The position numbers and the translations under genes are program-made. A stretch of DNA of 64,000 bases from an uncultured Prevotellaceae bacterium (GTDB lineage Bacteria; Bacteroidota; Bacteroidia; Bacteroidales; Bacteroidaceae): NCBI GenBank assembly GCA_902801375.1, contig CADCIB010000003.1:1-64000 (forward strand), in the 5' to 3' direction. Numbering within the stretch: the first letter of the stretch is position 1; each line of letters starts with the position of its first letter. The notes under the pieces were generated by a model. That model made no database searches and was not told where the DNA came from. It worked only from the letters and a program-made list of their open reading frames with translations. Shown here in pieces: positions 43,043 to 50,782 of this stretch.

Positions 43043-43069
43043 GTGACAATTGTGACAAATGGACAATGC
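43043..43069. repeat. Third copy of the CATTGTCCATTTGTCACAATT repeat
   Basis: Inverse of the two units between ribD and the secreted protein (35525-35619). It begins 7 nt after the IS target duplication, in host DNA. Confidence 0.75.
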
Positions 43070-43197
43070 GCCTTGAGTGTGATAGAAAGCATATTTCCGA
43101 AGAATGATTTTTATCTCGTAATATGCATTATTATAAGGTTCTCCATAGGAATTAGGAGTTCCTTGATGTCCATATCGAAAGCAATGGCAAACATGGA

Positions 43198-43377
43198 CTA
43201 CAAAGCAACAAAGAAACGGCTCTGTCCGAAGAATATTCGGCCAAGCTTGTCCTTAATGGAAATAACAAGACCCGTGAAGGGGTTGTGTTCTACATCAATC
43301 ACCTCTCCGTCAATCCAATCAGGCTGCGCCGTCAATTGAGGGCTTACCTTCATTCTATCTCCTATCTTGGGTTCCAT
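43198..43377 (-). CDS. Small conserved-looking protein, 59 aa
   Basis: 59 aa, starting MEPKIGDRMKVSPQLTAQP, then DWIDGEVIDVEHNPFTG and IFFGQSRFFVAL. The pattern (short beta-strands, D/E-rich turns, a Trp-Ile pair) matches a small protein type I recall from other Bacteroidota genomes, sometimes labelled as a regulator; function unknown. It reads as one clean frame with no better overlapping gene on the plus strand. It lies between host repeats. Confidence 0.6.
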   Translation of the reverse strand: MEPKIGDRMKVSPQLTAQPDWIDGEVIDVEHNPFTGLVISIKDKLGRIFFGQSRFFVAL

Positions 43378-43419
43378 AACTAATCATGATAATCATCTTA
43401 GTTCTAATCTAAAAAACTC

Positions 43420-43476
43420 GTTCGGGCGGATTGCAAATCCATCAATCATTGCTTCGGATTGCAAATCCGCTCGAAC
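43420..43476. repeat. Hairpin repeat GTTCGGGCGGATT (copy 1)
   Basis: Arms GTTCGGGCGGATT (43420-43432) and AATCCGCTCGAAC (43464-43476, one mismatch), with GGATTGCAAATCC repeated inside. A second copy lies just after frdB (44599-44657). Confidence 0.75.
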
Positions 43477-43505
43477 GAAGGGTGAGTTGGCTCCGCGCTT
43501 ACTAA

Positions 43506-43553
43506 TCGGCCAGCTTAGCCTTGATAAACTCGCGGTTCAGGCGGGCGATGTTG
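43506..43553. repeat. Duplicated 3' end of frdB
   Basis: 48 bp identical, except for one base, to the last codons of frdB and its stop region (44680-44727). On the minus strand it would encode [16 protein letters not shown] and a stop. It is fused directly to unrelated sequence at 43554. Confidence 0.85.
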
Positions 43554-43930
43554 ACACGGTGCTTCCGCGAGATACAGCAACATCCGGATACCGATCATGC
43601 GCAGAAAGTGATGCCCTTGCTCCAGGAGGCTCTCCAACGCACTCCGCGCAACAAAAACAACCGCCGGTATGTGGCCGTCGTCTATCGTATCATGGGCGAA
43701 CGACAGAAAGCCATTGACGTCTACCGTGACCTGCTCAAGCGTCACCACGACATCTACCTCTATGCCGAACTGCCCCATAAACCAGGCGCGAGAGCAGCCC
43801 TGCTATGTCAGGCCATCATGAACCAGCGGCAGGAAAAGTTCCGCACGGGCTACCGCCTGCAGCTGGCCCGTCTGCTCATCGACCGCGACAAACCCAAGGC
43901 TGCCCACAAGCTGCATAAGTGTATTTTAAA
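43554..43930 (+). pseudogene. Truncated TPR-type protein remnant
   Basis: An open stretch encodes EIQQHPDTDHAQKVMPLLQE, NKNNRRYVAVVYRIMGERQK and AALLCQAIMNQRQEKFRTGY, an internal piece of a TPR-like Bacteroidota protein. Both ends are cut: the 5' end joins the frdB duplicate and the 3' end joins the tail of the next gene on the other strand. No start codon or promoter belongs to it. Confidence 0.65.
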
Positions 43931-43935
43931 AGGTA

Positions 43936-44496
43936 TCAGTCAACTCCAAAAGTGGCAATTACAAGGGAATTCTTTTCATCTTTCTCGTTGGGGTTTGTGA
44001 CAAATACACCATATTCTCCTGGTTCCATTCCTTCTATGGTGATTAGATAGGAGTCTTCTCCGTATTTCTTAGCTTTGAAATCAAGGCGTTTCATGTTGTT
44101 TTTTGACTCTCCGCCAAACGAGTTCAATTTGGAGAGTTCGGCGCGACGAGACTTCCCATAAATGTCGAACTTAATGAAATTGACAATCTGCAAGGGATCT
44201 GTCTTGTTGTCGACGGCCCTTACAATAAATAGTGTCTCAGCTGTCCGTGGTATGCGGGTGGCAGATGTTATTCCTTTGAGGTGAATGCGCGACTTGATAC
44301 TTCCTATACCCACCAAATATAAGGAAGCGCCAGCCTTTGTCTTGATTTGGGCATTCTCTTTGGGAATCTGGATTCCCTCAGTTGGAGATTTTACATAAAC
44401 AACTTGTCCGGAAAACTCAGGTTCTGCTACGATAATCTCTTGTGCGTACAATGTGTAGCATGACAAACAAATGAATAGTAGTGCGATTTTTTTCAT
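43936..44496 (-). CDS. Secreted protein of unknown function
   Basis: 186 aa with a signal peptide (MKKIALLFICLSCYTLYAQ). I do not recognise a named family. The mature part reads like two beta-rich segments (GASLYLVGIGSIKSRIHL; SYLITIEGMEPGEYGVFVTN) and ends VIATFGVD. GEYGVFVTNPN suggests a small beta-sandwich. It sits between gene remnants and frdB, and has no clear promoter of its own. Confidence 0.72.
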   Translation of the reverse strand: MKKIALLFICLSCYTLYAQEIIVAEPEFSGQVVYVKSPTEGIQIPKENAQIKTKAGASLYLVGIGSIKSRIHLKGITSATRIPRTAETLFIVRAVDNKTDPLQIVNFIKFDIYGKSRRAELSKLNSFGGESKNNMKRLDFKAKKYGEDSYLITIEGMEPGEYGVFVTNPNEKDEKNSLVIATFGVD

Positions 44497-44598
44497 GATG
44501 TAAATACTATTAAAAGGTTTCTATTTGTTGATATGTAACCACCGCAACGTGGGCGGTGGAGACAATGCTCATATAATAAGGTGACATGTAACTATATT

Positions 44599-44657
44599 GT
44601 TCGGGCGGATTACAAATCCTGATTATCCTTGCGGTCGGTTTGAAAATCCGCCCGAAC
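44599..44657 (-). terminator. Hairpin repeat after frdB (copy 2), possible terminator
   Basis: Perfect 13-bp arms GTTCGGGCGGATT / AATCCGCCCGAAC (44599-44611 with 44645-44657), 19 nt after the frdB stop codon. It lacks a long T-run, so it may act as an RNA-end stabiliser instead. Confidence 0.55.
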
Positions 44658-44675
44658 GAAGTGGGAGTGTTAGTC

Positions 44676-45434
44676 TTAGTCGGCCAGCTTAGCCTTGATG
44701 AACTCGCGGTTCAGGCGGGCGATGTTGGCAATCGACTCGTTCTTCGGGCACACGGCCTCGCAGGCACGGGTGTTGGTGCAGTTGCCGAAGCCCAGCTCTT
44801 CCATACGCTTCACCATAGCCTTTGCGCGCTTGGCGGCCTCAGGACGACCCTGGGGAAGGAGGGCGAGCTGACTGACTTTCGACGACACGAAGAGCATGGC
44901 CGAGCCGTTCTTACAAGCAGCTACGCAGGCACCGCAACCGATGCAGCTGGCGCAGTCCATTGCCTCGTCGGCATTCTGCTTCGGAATGAGGATGGCGTTG
45001 GCATCCTGAGCCTGACCAGTGCGCACGGTGGTGTAGCCACCAGCCTGGATGATCTTGTCGAAGGCACCGCGGTCTACCATACAGTCCTTGATGACAGGGA
45101 AGCCTGCCGAGCGCCAGGGCTCCACGGTGATGACGTCGCCGTCGTTGAAGCGGCGCATGTAGAGCTGGCAGGTGGTGGCACCACGCTCGGTCTTGCCGTG
45201 AGGTGTGCCGTTGATGTAGAGCGAGCACATACCGCAGATACCCTCGCGGCAGTCGTGGTCGAACACGAACGGCTCCTTGCCCTCGCTGATGAGTTCCTCG
45301 TTCAGGATGTCGAGCATCTCCAGGAATGAGGTATCGTCAGGGATATTCTTCATTTCATGAGTGTCGAAATGACCCTTTTCTCTGGGACCGTTCTGGCGCC
45401 AGAACTTTATTGTAAAGCTGATATTTTTAGCCAT
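44676..45434 (-). CDS. frdB: Fumarate reductase/succinate dehydrogenase iron-sulfur subunit
   Basis: 252 aa from the ATG at 45434 ([14 protein letters not shown]). Three iron-sulfur motifs are present: CREGICGMC for the [2Fe-2S] cluster, [11 protein letters not shown] for [4Fe-4S] and [12 protein letters not shown] for [3Fe-4S]. It carries electrons between the flavoprotein FrdA and the membrane subunit FrdC; in Prevotella-like anaerobes the complex reduces fumarate to succinate. It lies downstream of frdA but separated from it by a four-helix-bundle gene and octamer repeats. Its last 48 bp occur again at 43506-43553. Confidence 0.96.
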   Translation of the reverse strand: MAKNISFTIKFWRQNGPREKGHFDTHEMKNIPDDTSFLEMLDILNEELISEGKEPFVFDHDCREGICGMCSLYINGTPHGKTERGATTCQLYMRRFNDGDVITVEPWRSAGFPVIKDCMVDRGAFDKIIQAGGYTTVRTGQAQDANAILIPKQNADEAMDCASCIGCGACVAACKNGSAMLFVSSKVSQLALLPQGRPEAAKRAKAMVKRMEELGFGNCTNTRACEAVCPKNESIANIARLNREFIKAKLAD

Positions 45435-45446
45435 AATTGTTTTTTT

Positions 45447-45483
45447 AGTTGACAAGTAAACGAGTTAACAAGTTGACAAGTTG
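45447..45483. repeat. 36-bp octamer element (copy 4), frdB side of the four-helix-bundle gene
   Basis: AGTTGACA, AGTAAACG, AGTTAACA, AGTTGACA, AGTTG: four and a half octamers directly next to the stop codon of the four-helix-bundle gene. Confidence 0.85.
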
Positions 45484-45834
45484 TTACTTGGTGGACTTGA
45501 TGAGTGCCGACAGCATTCGTATGATTTCTTCTATCTGCCCAAGGAGACTCTGCGCCGATTGTACTGGAATAAAGCCTAAATCTTTTGAGATGATCAGCTG
45601 TGTTTCCAGTTCTGATGCAGAACCGAGAGCATTACTAAGAAACTTGGAGGTTTCTTTTTCATAGGCTCTGCCATATCCCTCGGCAATGTTTGAAGGAATC
45701 GATACGGCAGCACGGCGCATCTGCGAAACGATTCCGAAGAGTTCTTCTTTCGGAAAAGCCCTCGTCGCCACATATATCGCGACTACATGCTCCATGCTTT
45801 TTTGCCAGACTATCAAATCCTTATGACTCTTCAT
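45484..45834 (-). CDS. Four-helix-bundle protein (S23/IVP-Avd type)
   Basis: 116 aa, the standard size. Family markers: KDLIVWQKSMEHVVAIY, FPKEELFGIVSQMRRAA and VSIPSNIAEGYGR, then two more helices. Relatives are found in intervening sequences of 23S rRNA genes and as accessory proteins (Avd) of diversity-generating retroelements, where they bind nucleic acid. Here it splits the frd operon between frdA and frdB, and is flanked on both sides by 36-bp octamer elements. No reverse transcriptase or rRNA gene is nearby. Function in this setting is unknown. Confidence 0.9.
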   Translation of the reverse strand: MKSHKDLIVWQKSMEHVVAIYVATRAFPKEELFGIVSQMRRAAVSIPSNIAEGYGRAYEKETSKFLSNALGSASELETQLIISKDLGFIPVQSAQSLLGQIEEIIRMLSALIKSTK

Positions 45835-45882
45835 CTGCTTGTTTTTCTCTCGTTTACTTAATTATTAAAATGATATATCGCA

Positions 45883-45922
45883 TTAACTTGTCAACATGTC
45901 AACTCGCCAACTCGCCGACTCA
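45883..45922. repeat. Octamer element (copy 5), upstream of the four-helix-bundle gene
   Basis: TTAACTTG, TCAACATG, TCAACTCG, CCAACTCG, CCGACTCA: a diverged run of five octamers. Confidence 0.75.
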
Positions 45923-45931
45923 AAAAGAGTA

Positions 45932-45968
45932 ACAACTCGTTAACTCGTCAACTTGTCAACTCGTCAAC
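45932..45968. repeat. 36-bp octamer element (copy 6), frdA side
   Basis: CAACTCGT, TAACTCGT, CAACTTGT, CAACTCGT, CAAC: four and a half octamers. Its last base belongs to the frdA stop codon, exactly as copy 3 does for tlpA. Confidence 0.85.
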
Positions 45969-47947
45969 TAATTCTTATAGTTACGGGTTTGAACCTTGAT
46001 TGCCTCATACTCCAGCGGCTCCTTAATGAGCTCGGGCTCGTTGCCCTTGCCTTTGTACTCCCAGCAGCCTACGTAGAAGTAGTTCTCGTCGTCGCGCTTG
46101 GCTTCGCCTTCCTCGGTCTGGTACTCCTCGCGGAAGTGACCGCCGCAAGACTCGTTGCGTGAGAGGGCGTCGAATGCCACGAGCTGACCCATCGTGAAGA
46201 AGTCGCGCAGGTGGATAGCCTTGTCGAGCTCGATGTTCAGACCTTCCTTCTGTCCAGGAATGAACAGGTTGGTGTCGAACTCTTTCTCCAATTCGTGCAT
46301 CTTCTTCAGACCGGTCTTCAAACCTTCTGCGGTACGACCCATACCCACATACTCCCACATGATGTGGCCGAGCTCCTTGTGGATGGAGTCGACAGAGCGC
46401 TTGCCCTGAATGCCCATCAGGCGGTCGATTTCAGCCTGCACGCCCTTCTCGGCCTCCTCGAACTCGGGCAGGTCGGTAGAGATGCGCGGCCATACCTCCT
46501 GGTCGGCCAGGTAGTTCTGAATGGTGTAAGGCAGCACGAAGTAGCCGTCGGCCAGACCCTGCATCAGAGCCGATGCACCCAGACGGTTGGCACCGTGGTC
46601 GGAGAAGTTGCACTCACCGATGGCGAACAGGCCGGGGATGGTGGTCTGCAGCTCGTAGTCCACCCAGATACCACCCATCGTGTAGTGGATGGCGGGATAG
46701 ATCATCATCGGCTTGTAGTATTTCACACCGTTGATTTCGTTGGCCACATCGCCAGGGAACACGTCGGTAATCTCCTCGTACATCTCGAAGAGGTTGCCAT
46801 AGCGCTGCATGATGACGTCGATGCCCAGACGGTTGATCGACTCTGAGAAGTCGAGGAACACGGCCAGACCCGTATTGTTCACGCCGAAGCCCTTGTCGCA
46901 ACGCTCCTTGGCGGCACGAGAGGCCACGTCGCGCGGCACGAGGTTACCGAATGCGGGATAGCGACGCTCCAGATAGTAGTCGCGGTCTTCCTCAGGAATC
47001 TCCCAACCCTGCTTCGTACCAGCCTGCAGAGCCTTAGCGTCTTCAATCTTCTTCGGCACCCAGATGCGGCCGTCGTTACGGAGCGACTCCGACATCAGCG
47101 TCAGCTTCGACTGCTTGTCGCCGTGTACGGGGATACAGGTCGGGTGAATCTGTACGTATGAAGGATTGGCCATCACGGCACCCTTGCGGTAGCACTGAAC
47201 GGCAGCTGTGCAGTTGCAGCCCATAGCATTGGTGCTGAGGAAGTAGGTGTTGCCATAACCACCGGTAGCAATCACGACGGCATTGGCCGAGAAGCGCTCC
47301 AGCTTACCTGTCACCAGGTTCTTGGCGATGATGCCACGGGCGCGGCCGTTCACGATCACCACATCTTCCATCTCATAGCGTGTGTAGAGCTTCACCTTGC
47401 CGGCTTCCACCTGGCAAGAGAGCGAGCTGTAAGCGCCGAGCAGCAGCTGCTGACCCGTCTGACCCTTAGCATAGAATGTACGGCTCACCTGGGCACCACC
47501 AAACGAACGGTTGGCCAGCATGCCGCCATACTCACGGGCAAAGGGAACGCCCTGTGCCACACACTGGTCGATGATATTGTTCGACACCTCTGCCAGACGA
47601 TAGACGTTGGCCTCGCGAGCACGATAGTCGCCACCCTTCACGGTGTCGTAGAACAGACGATAGACAGAGTCGCCATCGTTCTGATAGCACTTGGCAGCGT
47701 TGATACCACCCTGTGCGGCGATGGAGTGAGCGCGGCGGGGTGAGTCCTGAATGCACAGGTTGATCACGTTGAAGCCCATCTCGCCGAGCGAAGCGGCTGC
47801 CGATGCGCCAGCCAAACCCGTACCGACTACAATCACGTCGAGCTTCAGTTTATTCTTTGGGTTAACCAGTCGCTGATGAGCCTTATATTCCTTCCATTTC
47901 TCTGCTACTGGTCCTTCGGGTATTCTTGAATTAAGTTGCTTTGCCAT
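45968..47947 (-). CDS. frdA: Fumarate reductase/succinate dehydrogenase flavoprotein subunit
   Basis: 659 aa from the ATG at 47947 ([14 protein letters not shown]). FAD-binding N terminus [20 protein letters not shown], the covalent-FAD region [15 protein letters not shown], and active-site motifs ending in [11 protein letters not shown] and [13 protein letters not shown]. It is the catalytic subunit for fumarate/succinate interconversion on the cytoplasmic face of the membrane. It starts 31 nt after frdC. The stop codon is followed at once by an octamer element and the four-helix-bundle gene, then frdB. Confidence 0.97.
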   Translation of the reverse strand: MAKQLNSRIPEGPVAEKWKEYKAHQRLVNPKNKLKLDVIVVGTGLAGASAAASLGEMGFNVINLCIQDSPRRAHSIAAQGGINAAKCYQNDGDSVYRLFYDTVKGGDYRAREANVYRLAEVSNNIIDQCVAQGVPFAREYGGMLANRSFGGAQVSRTFYAKGQTGQQLLLGAYSSLSCQVEAGKVKLYTRYEMEDVVIVNGRARGIIAKNLVTGKLERFSANAVVIATGGYGNTYFLSTNAMGCNCTAAVQCYRKGAVMANPSYVQIHPTCIPVHGDKQSKLTLMSESLRNDGRIWVPKKIEDAKALQAGTKQGWEIPEEDRDYYLERRYPAFGNLVPRDVASRAAKERCDKGFGVNNTGLAVFLDFSESINRLGIDVIMQRYGNLFEMYEEITDVFPGDVANEINGVKYYKPMMIYPAIHYTMGGIWVDYELQTTIPGLFAIGECNFSDHGANRLGASALMQGLADGYFVLPYTIQNYLADQEVWPRISTDLPEFEEAEKGVQAEIDRLMGIQGKRSVDSIHKELGHIMWEYVGMGRTAEGLKTGLKKMHELEKEFDTNLFIPGQKEGLNIELDKAIHLRDFFTMGQLVAFDALSRNESCGGHFREEYQTEEGEAKRDDENYFYVGCWEYKGKGNEPELIKEPLEYEAIKVQTRNYKN

Positions 47948-47978
47948 AATGAATTTCAATTAACTATTTACATTTAAT

Positions 47979-48674
47979 TTAACAACATGCACTACCGCAG
48001 CAGAGTGAAGGTGCACAACCGAAAGCGAAAGCCAGGACAACCACGAGGAAGCCAAGCATGAGCAGCGTGGTGTAGATCAGACCGATGCACTGCCAGCGCT
48101 TCTGCCAAATCTTACCGTTCCAGCCGAGCGTGTGCATGGCACTCCAGAAACCATGAGAGAAGTGGAACCAAATGGCCACAATCCAGATGATGTACAGGAT
48201 GACATAGCACCAGTTGGAGAATGTCAGCTTGATGTAGCCGAAGCCATCGGCGGGATGCAGCGGAGTGGCCATACCCGTGAGCTCGGCAAACATCATGTTG
48301 TACCAGAAGTTGAAGAGATGCAGCAACAGACCCAGCAGGATGATGATACCCAGCACGAGCATGTTCTGAGAAGCCCATTCCACCTTTGCAGGCTTTTCGG
48401 TCACAGCGTAGCGCTCAGTGCCACGTGCCCGACGGTTCTGCATCGTGAGAATGAAAGCATAGACGATGTGAAACGCTGCCAGAGCAGCCAATCCAAGTGT
48501 TGCCGCAACGGCATACCAGTTGGCACCCAGCAGTTCACAAATCATGTTGTAAGCCTCTCCCGAGAAGAGAGCCACGACGTTCATGCAGCAGTGGAACGTC
48601 AGGAACAAGATCAGCGCAATGCCCGTTACAGACATCACCACTTTCTTTCCGATTGATGAATTGAATAACCACAT
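47979..48674 (-). CDS. frdC: Fumarate reductase/succinate dehydrogenase cytochrome b subunit
   Basis: 231 aa with five membrane segments, as in the di-haem subunits of the Wolinella type. Haem-ligand His candidates lie in TFHCCMNVVALF, AFHIVYAFIL, LLLHLFNFWYN and WFHFSHGFWSAMHTLGW. It anchors FrdA and FrdB and takes electrons from menaquinol. First gene of the operon; a consensus promoter lies about 95 nt upstream. Confidence 0.94.
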   Translation of the reverse strand: MWLFNSSIGKKVVMSVTGIALILFLTFHCCMNVVALFSGEAYNMICELLGANWYAVAATLGLAALAAFHIVYAFILTMQNRRARGTERYAVTEKPAKVEWASQNMLVLGIIILLGLLLHLFNFWYNMMFAELTGMATPLHPADGFGYIKLTFSNWCYVILYIIWIVAIWFHFSHGFWSAMHTLGWNGKIWQKRWQCIGLIYTTLLMLGFLVVVLAFAFGCAPSLCCGSACC

Positions 48675-48773
48675 AACTTTTTAATGATAGATTTAAATTA
48701 TTTAATTGTTTAACATATCAATGTTAGACGACTAATACCCACTTCTCGGTATGCCGTCTCCTGAATTTGTGTG

Positions 48774-48804
48774 CAAAGATACCACTTTTTAATGATTCTT
48801 CAAA
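48774..48804 (-). promoter_or_regulatory. Promoter of the frdCAB operon
   Basis: Minus strand TTTG (48804-48801), 19 bp, TATCTTTG (48781-48774), a full consensus match. The predicted leader is about 94 nt. Nothing else is seen in 48675-48901. Confidence 0.85.
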
Positions 48805-48901
48805 GGAAATAACTAAAAAAAATCATCCCTCCATTGATATTTCTTTCATCGTTTGCCGTTTTCTGTGCATATCCATCAAAAAAATCAAGAGAAGCGCATC
48901 C

Positions 48902-50782
48902 CTAAGGTGTAGAAGGAAACCAGTCGGGTTCATCCGTGAAGGTGAGCATTTCGCCCGTCTTGGGGTGGCGGAAGGTTATTTCGGCGGCATGCAGATAAAG
49001 TCGGTCGGCAGGTTTGCCATAGAGGGCATCGCCGAGGATGGGAAGGCCAAGCCCATCGGGATGGGCACAATGAACGCGCAGTTGGTGGGTGCGGCCCGTG
49101 AGGGGGAAGAGGGAGAGGAAAGTTGACGAAGTCCTCGAAACCACCATCACCCTATATCTTGTCCGCGCTTCCTTTCCATAAACGGGGTCAACCAGCTGGC
49201 GGGGACGGTCGTCAAGGTCTGGACGGAGCGGAAGGGAAATCTCACCTTCCGTGGGGCGGTCGGCAGGCCAAGGGCCATCGAGAATGGCTTCATAACGCTT
49301 ACGGACTTCATGGTTGGCGAACTGCGCCTGAAGCTGCTGGTGCGCCCACTTGGTGCGTGCCACCACCATCAAGCCGGATGTTTCCATATCCAGGCGATGA
49401 ACGATGAGGGGATTCACCTCATCGTGCCAGCGTTCGCGCATGAACTGTTCCACCGACGGGCGGTCAATCTTCCCTGGCACACTGAGCATGCCGGCAGGTT
49501 TTACCAGCACAGCGAGAGAGGAGTCTTCGTAGAGAATCGTGGGTGCGATAATCGATTCATTACTATTCTCACTTCCTCTCTCCTCTCTCCTCTCTTCATT
49601 TCTATTCTCGTACCTCGTACCTCGCACCTCGTACCTCGATTCATTATCCTCGCCCCACCGAAAATCTGAGAACATCCACCTCAGTATCGGCAGGCACTTT
49701 CCACGACAAGGCGGATAGAAATGCAAATGGTGGCGTATCTCCGTCTTCGGTGGCTTTCCCCACCAGAACTCCGCCAGACAGAGAGGCTTCAGTCCGTGGG
49801 TGAAGGCATATTGAAGGAGTTTCGGGGCGCAGCAGTCGCCACTACCAGCAGGGGGGAGGGGCCTCACCCCCAACCCCTCTCCGAGAGAGAGGAGAGTGGT
49901 TACTTCCGTTTGCGAAGGCCTTTCCGTAAAGTCAGGAGAGGCGAAAATATCAAGCAGACTTTTCCTTTCCCCTTGCTCGTTGAGCATCACGTATTGCTCG
50001 AAAAGCCAGCGTTGCAGGCTGTCAGACAATTGTTGGCGCTGTCGTTTCAGACGGAGAATGCGCTCTTCCATCTCGCGCAGGGGCTGTTCCTTTTCTTTGA
50101 CAAGAGCCTCTTGCTGCTTTTTGATGCGATGGAGCTCCGCTTTCATAAACTGACTCTCTTTCACCAAACGTGCATTGTCCTCGGGCGACATATTCCGCTG
50201 AAGCCTCAGCATGTCGCGCAAGGCCTTGGCTTTCTCCACCTTATTCTTATAAGACGAGACGGTCTCTTGCGCTTTTTTCACCGCTTCCTCATGGGCTGAT
50301 TTCAGACGGGCATATTCTTCCGACTGCTCCAACCGCTCTATCTCGTGGTTGATGTCGCTAATCTCCCGTTCATGTGTCTTGAAATACCCGTCGGGCTGCT
50401 GCGCATCGAAGACGGGCGGCACAAACCACGGCCAGTCGTTCCTACCGCCGAGCAAGCCGGAGTAGGCGGCAAGGAAGGTTAAGGCCCCTCCTACGGCCCC
50501 CCCAAGGGGGGCTTCATTAGTATCATGCGCAGAGACATTTGTACCCCCCTTTTGGTGGGAAGAATGGGGGGCTACCACCAACACGCCGAACATTTTCCCT
50601 TCATCAGCTGCCGCCTTTACATCAGGGTGAGTAGCGATATAGGCCTGCAACTCCTCAGCCGCCTGTTTGGCCAAAGGATGTGGGTCGTAGGTAAAAGGGT
50701 TGAGCATACGCTCAGGCTTTGCTGCAACATCTGCCCGAAAAGGATGCAGGCAGACGGGATAGAGAGATTCAGGCTTTGTCAT
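48902..50782 (-). CDS. RluA family pseudouridine synthase with long N-terminal region
   Basis: 626 aa. The C-terminal third (about residues 415-620) is the catalytic domain with VHRLDMETSGLMVVAR (catalytic Asp) and FPLTGRTHQLRVHCAHPDG. The N-terminal two thirds, including a coiled coil (about 130-250), are typical of a Bacteroidota subgroup. It converts uridine to pseudouridine in RNA. Three repeat-derived insertions are apparent: about residues 70-100 (SSHQKGGTNVSAHDTNEAPL), about 292-309 (TLLSLGEGLGVRPLP) and about 374-407 (YEVRGTRYENRNEERREERG). The ATG overlaps the stop codon of the giant surface-protein gene by 4 nt. Confidence 0.92.
   Translation of the reverse strand: MTKPESLYPVCLHPFRADVAAKPERMLNPFTYDPHPLAKQAAEELQAYIATHPDVKAAADEGKMFGVLVVAPHSSHQKGGTNVSAHDTNEAPLGGAVGGALTFLAAYSGLLGGRNDWPWFVPPVFDAQQPDGYFKTHEREISDINHEIERLEQSEEYARLKSAHEEAVKKAQETVSSYKNKVEKAKALRDMLRLQRNMSPEDNARLVKESQFMKAELHRIKKQQEALVKEKEQPLREMEERILRLKRQRQQLSDSLQRWLFEQYVMLNEQGERKSLLDIFASPDFTERPSQTEVTTLLSLGEGLGVRPLPPAGSGDCCAPKLLQYAFTHGLKPLCLAEFWWGKPPKTEIRHHLHFYPPCRGKCLPILRWMFSDFRWGEDNESRYEVRGTRYENRNEERREERGSENSNESIIAPTILYEDSSLAVLVKPAGMLSVPGKIDRPSVEQFMRERWHDEVNPLIVHRLDMETSGLMVVARTKWAHQQLQAQFANHEVRKRYEAILDGPWPADRPTEGEISLPLRPDLDDRPRQLVDPVYGKEARTRYRVMVVSRTSSTFLSLFPLTGRTHQLRVHCAHPDGLGLPILGDALYGKPADRLYLHAAEITFRHPKTGEMLTFTDEPDWFPSTP
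49560..49660. repeat. Heptamer arrays inside rluA
   Basis: CTCTCCT units followed by CTCGTAC, CTCGTAC, CTCGCAC, CTCGTAC units; minus strand encodes YEVRGTRYE and NEERREERG. Confidence 0.7.
49856..49905. repeat. Palindromic repeat inside rluA (LSLGEG type)
   Basis: CCCCTCTCCGAGAGAGAGG and flanks; the minus strand encodes LLSLGEGLGVRPLP, matching the insert in the flavodiiron protein. Confidence 0.7.
50485..50575. repeat. GC-rich palindromic repeats inside rluA (N-terminal part)
   Basis: Two palindromes, GGCCCCCCCAAGGGGGGC and CCCCCCTTTTGGTGGGA followed by GAATGGGGGG, same family as those in the TPR and DEAD-box genes. Confidence 0.65.

Noticed and set aside
43043..43339. Plus-strand open frame of 98 codons
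   Set aside because: It overlaps the 59-aa minus-strand gene, which has a more protein-like sequence, and begins inside a dispersed repeat.
45484..45834. Four-helix-bundle gene as part of an rRNA intervening sequence or a diversity-generating retroelement
   Set aside because: No 23S rRNA sequence, reverse transcriptase or template repeat is present nearby.
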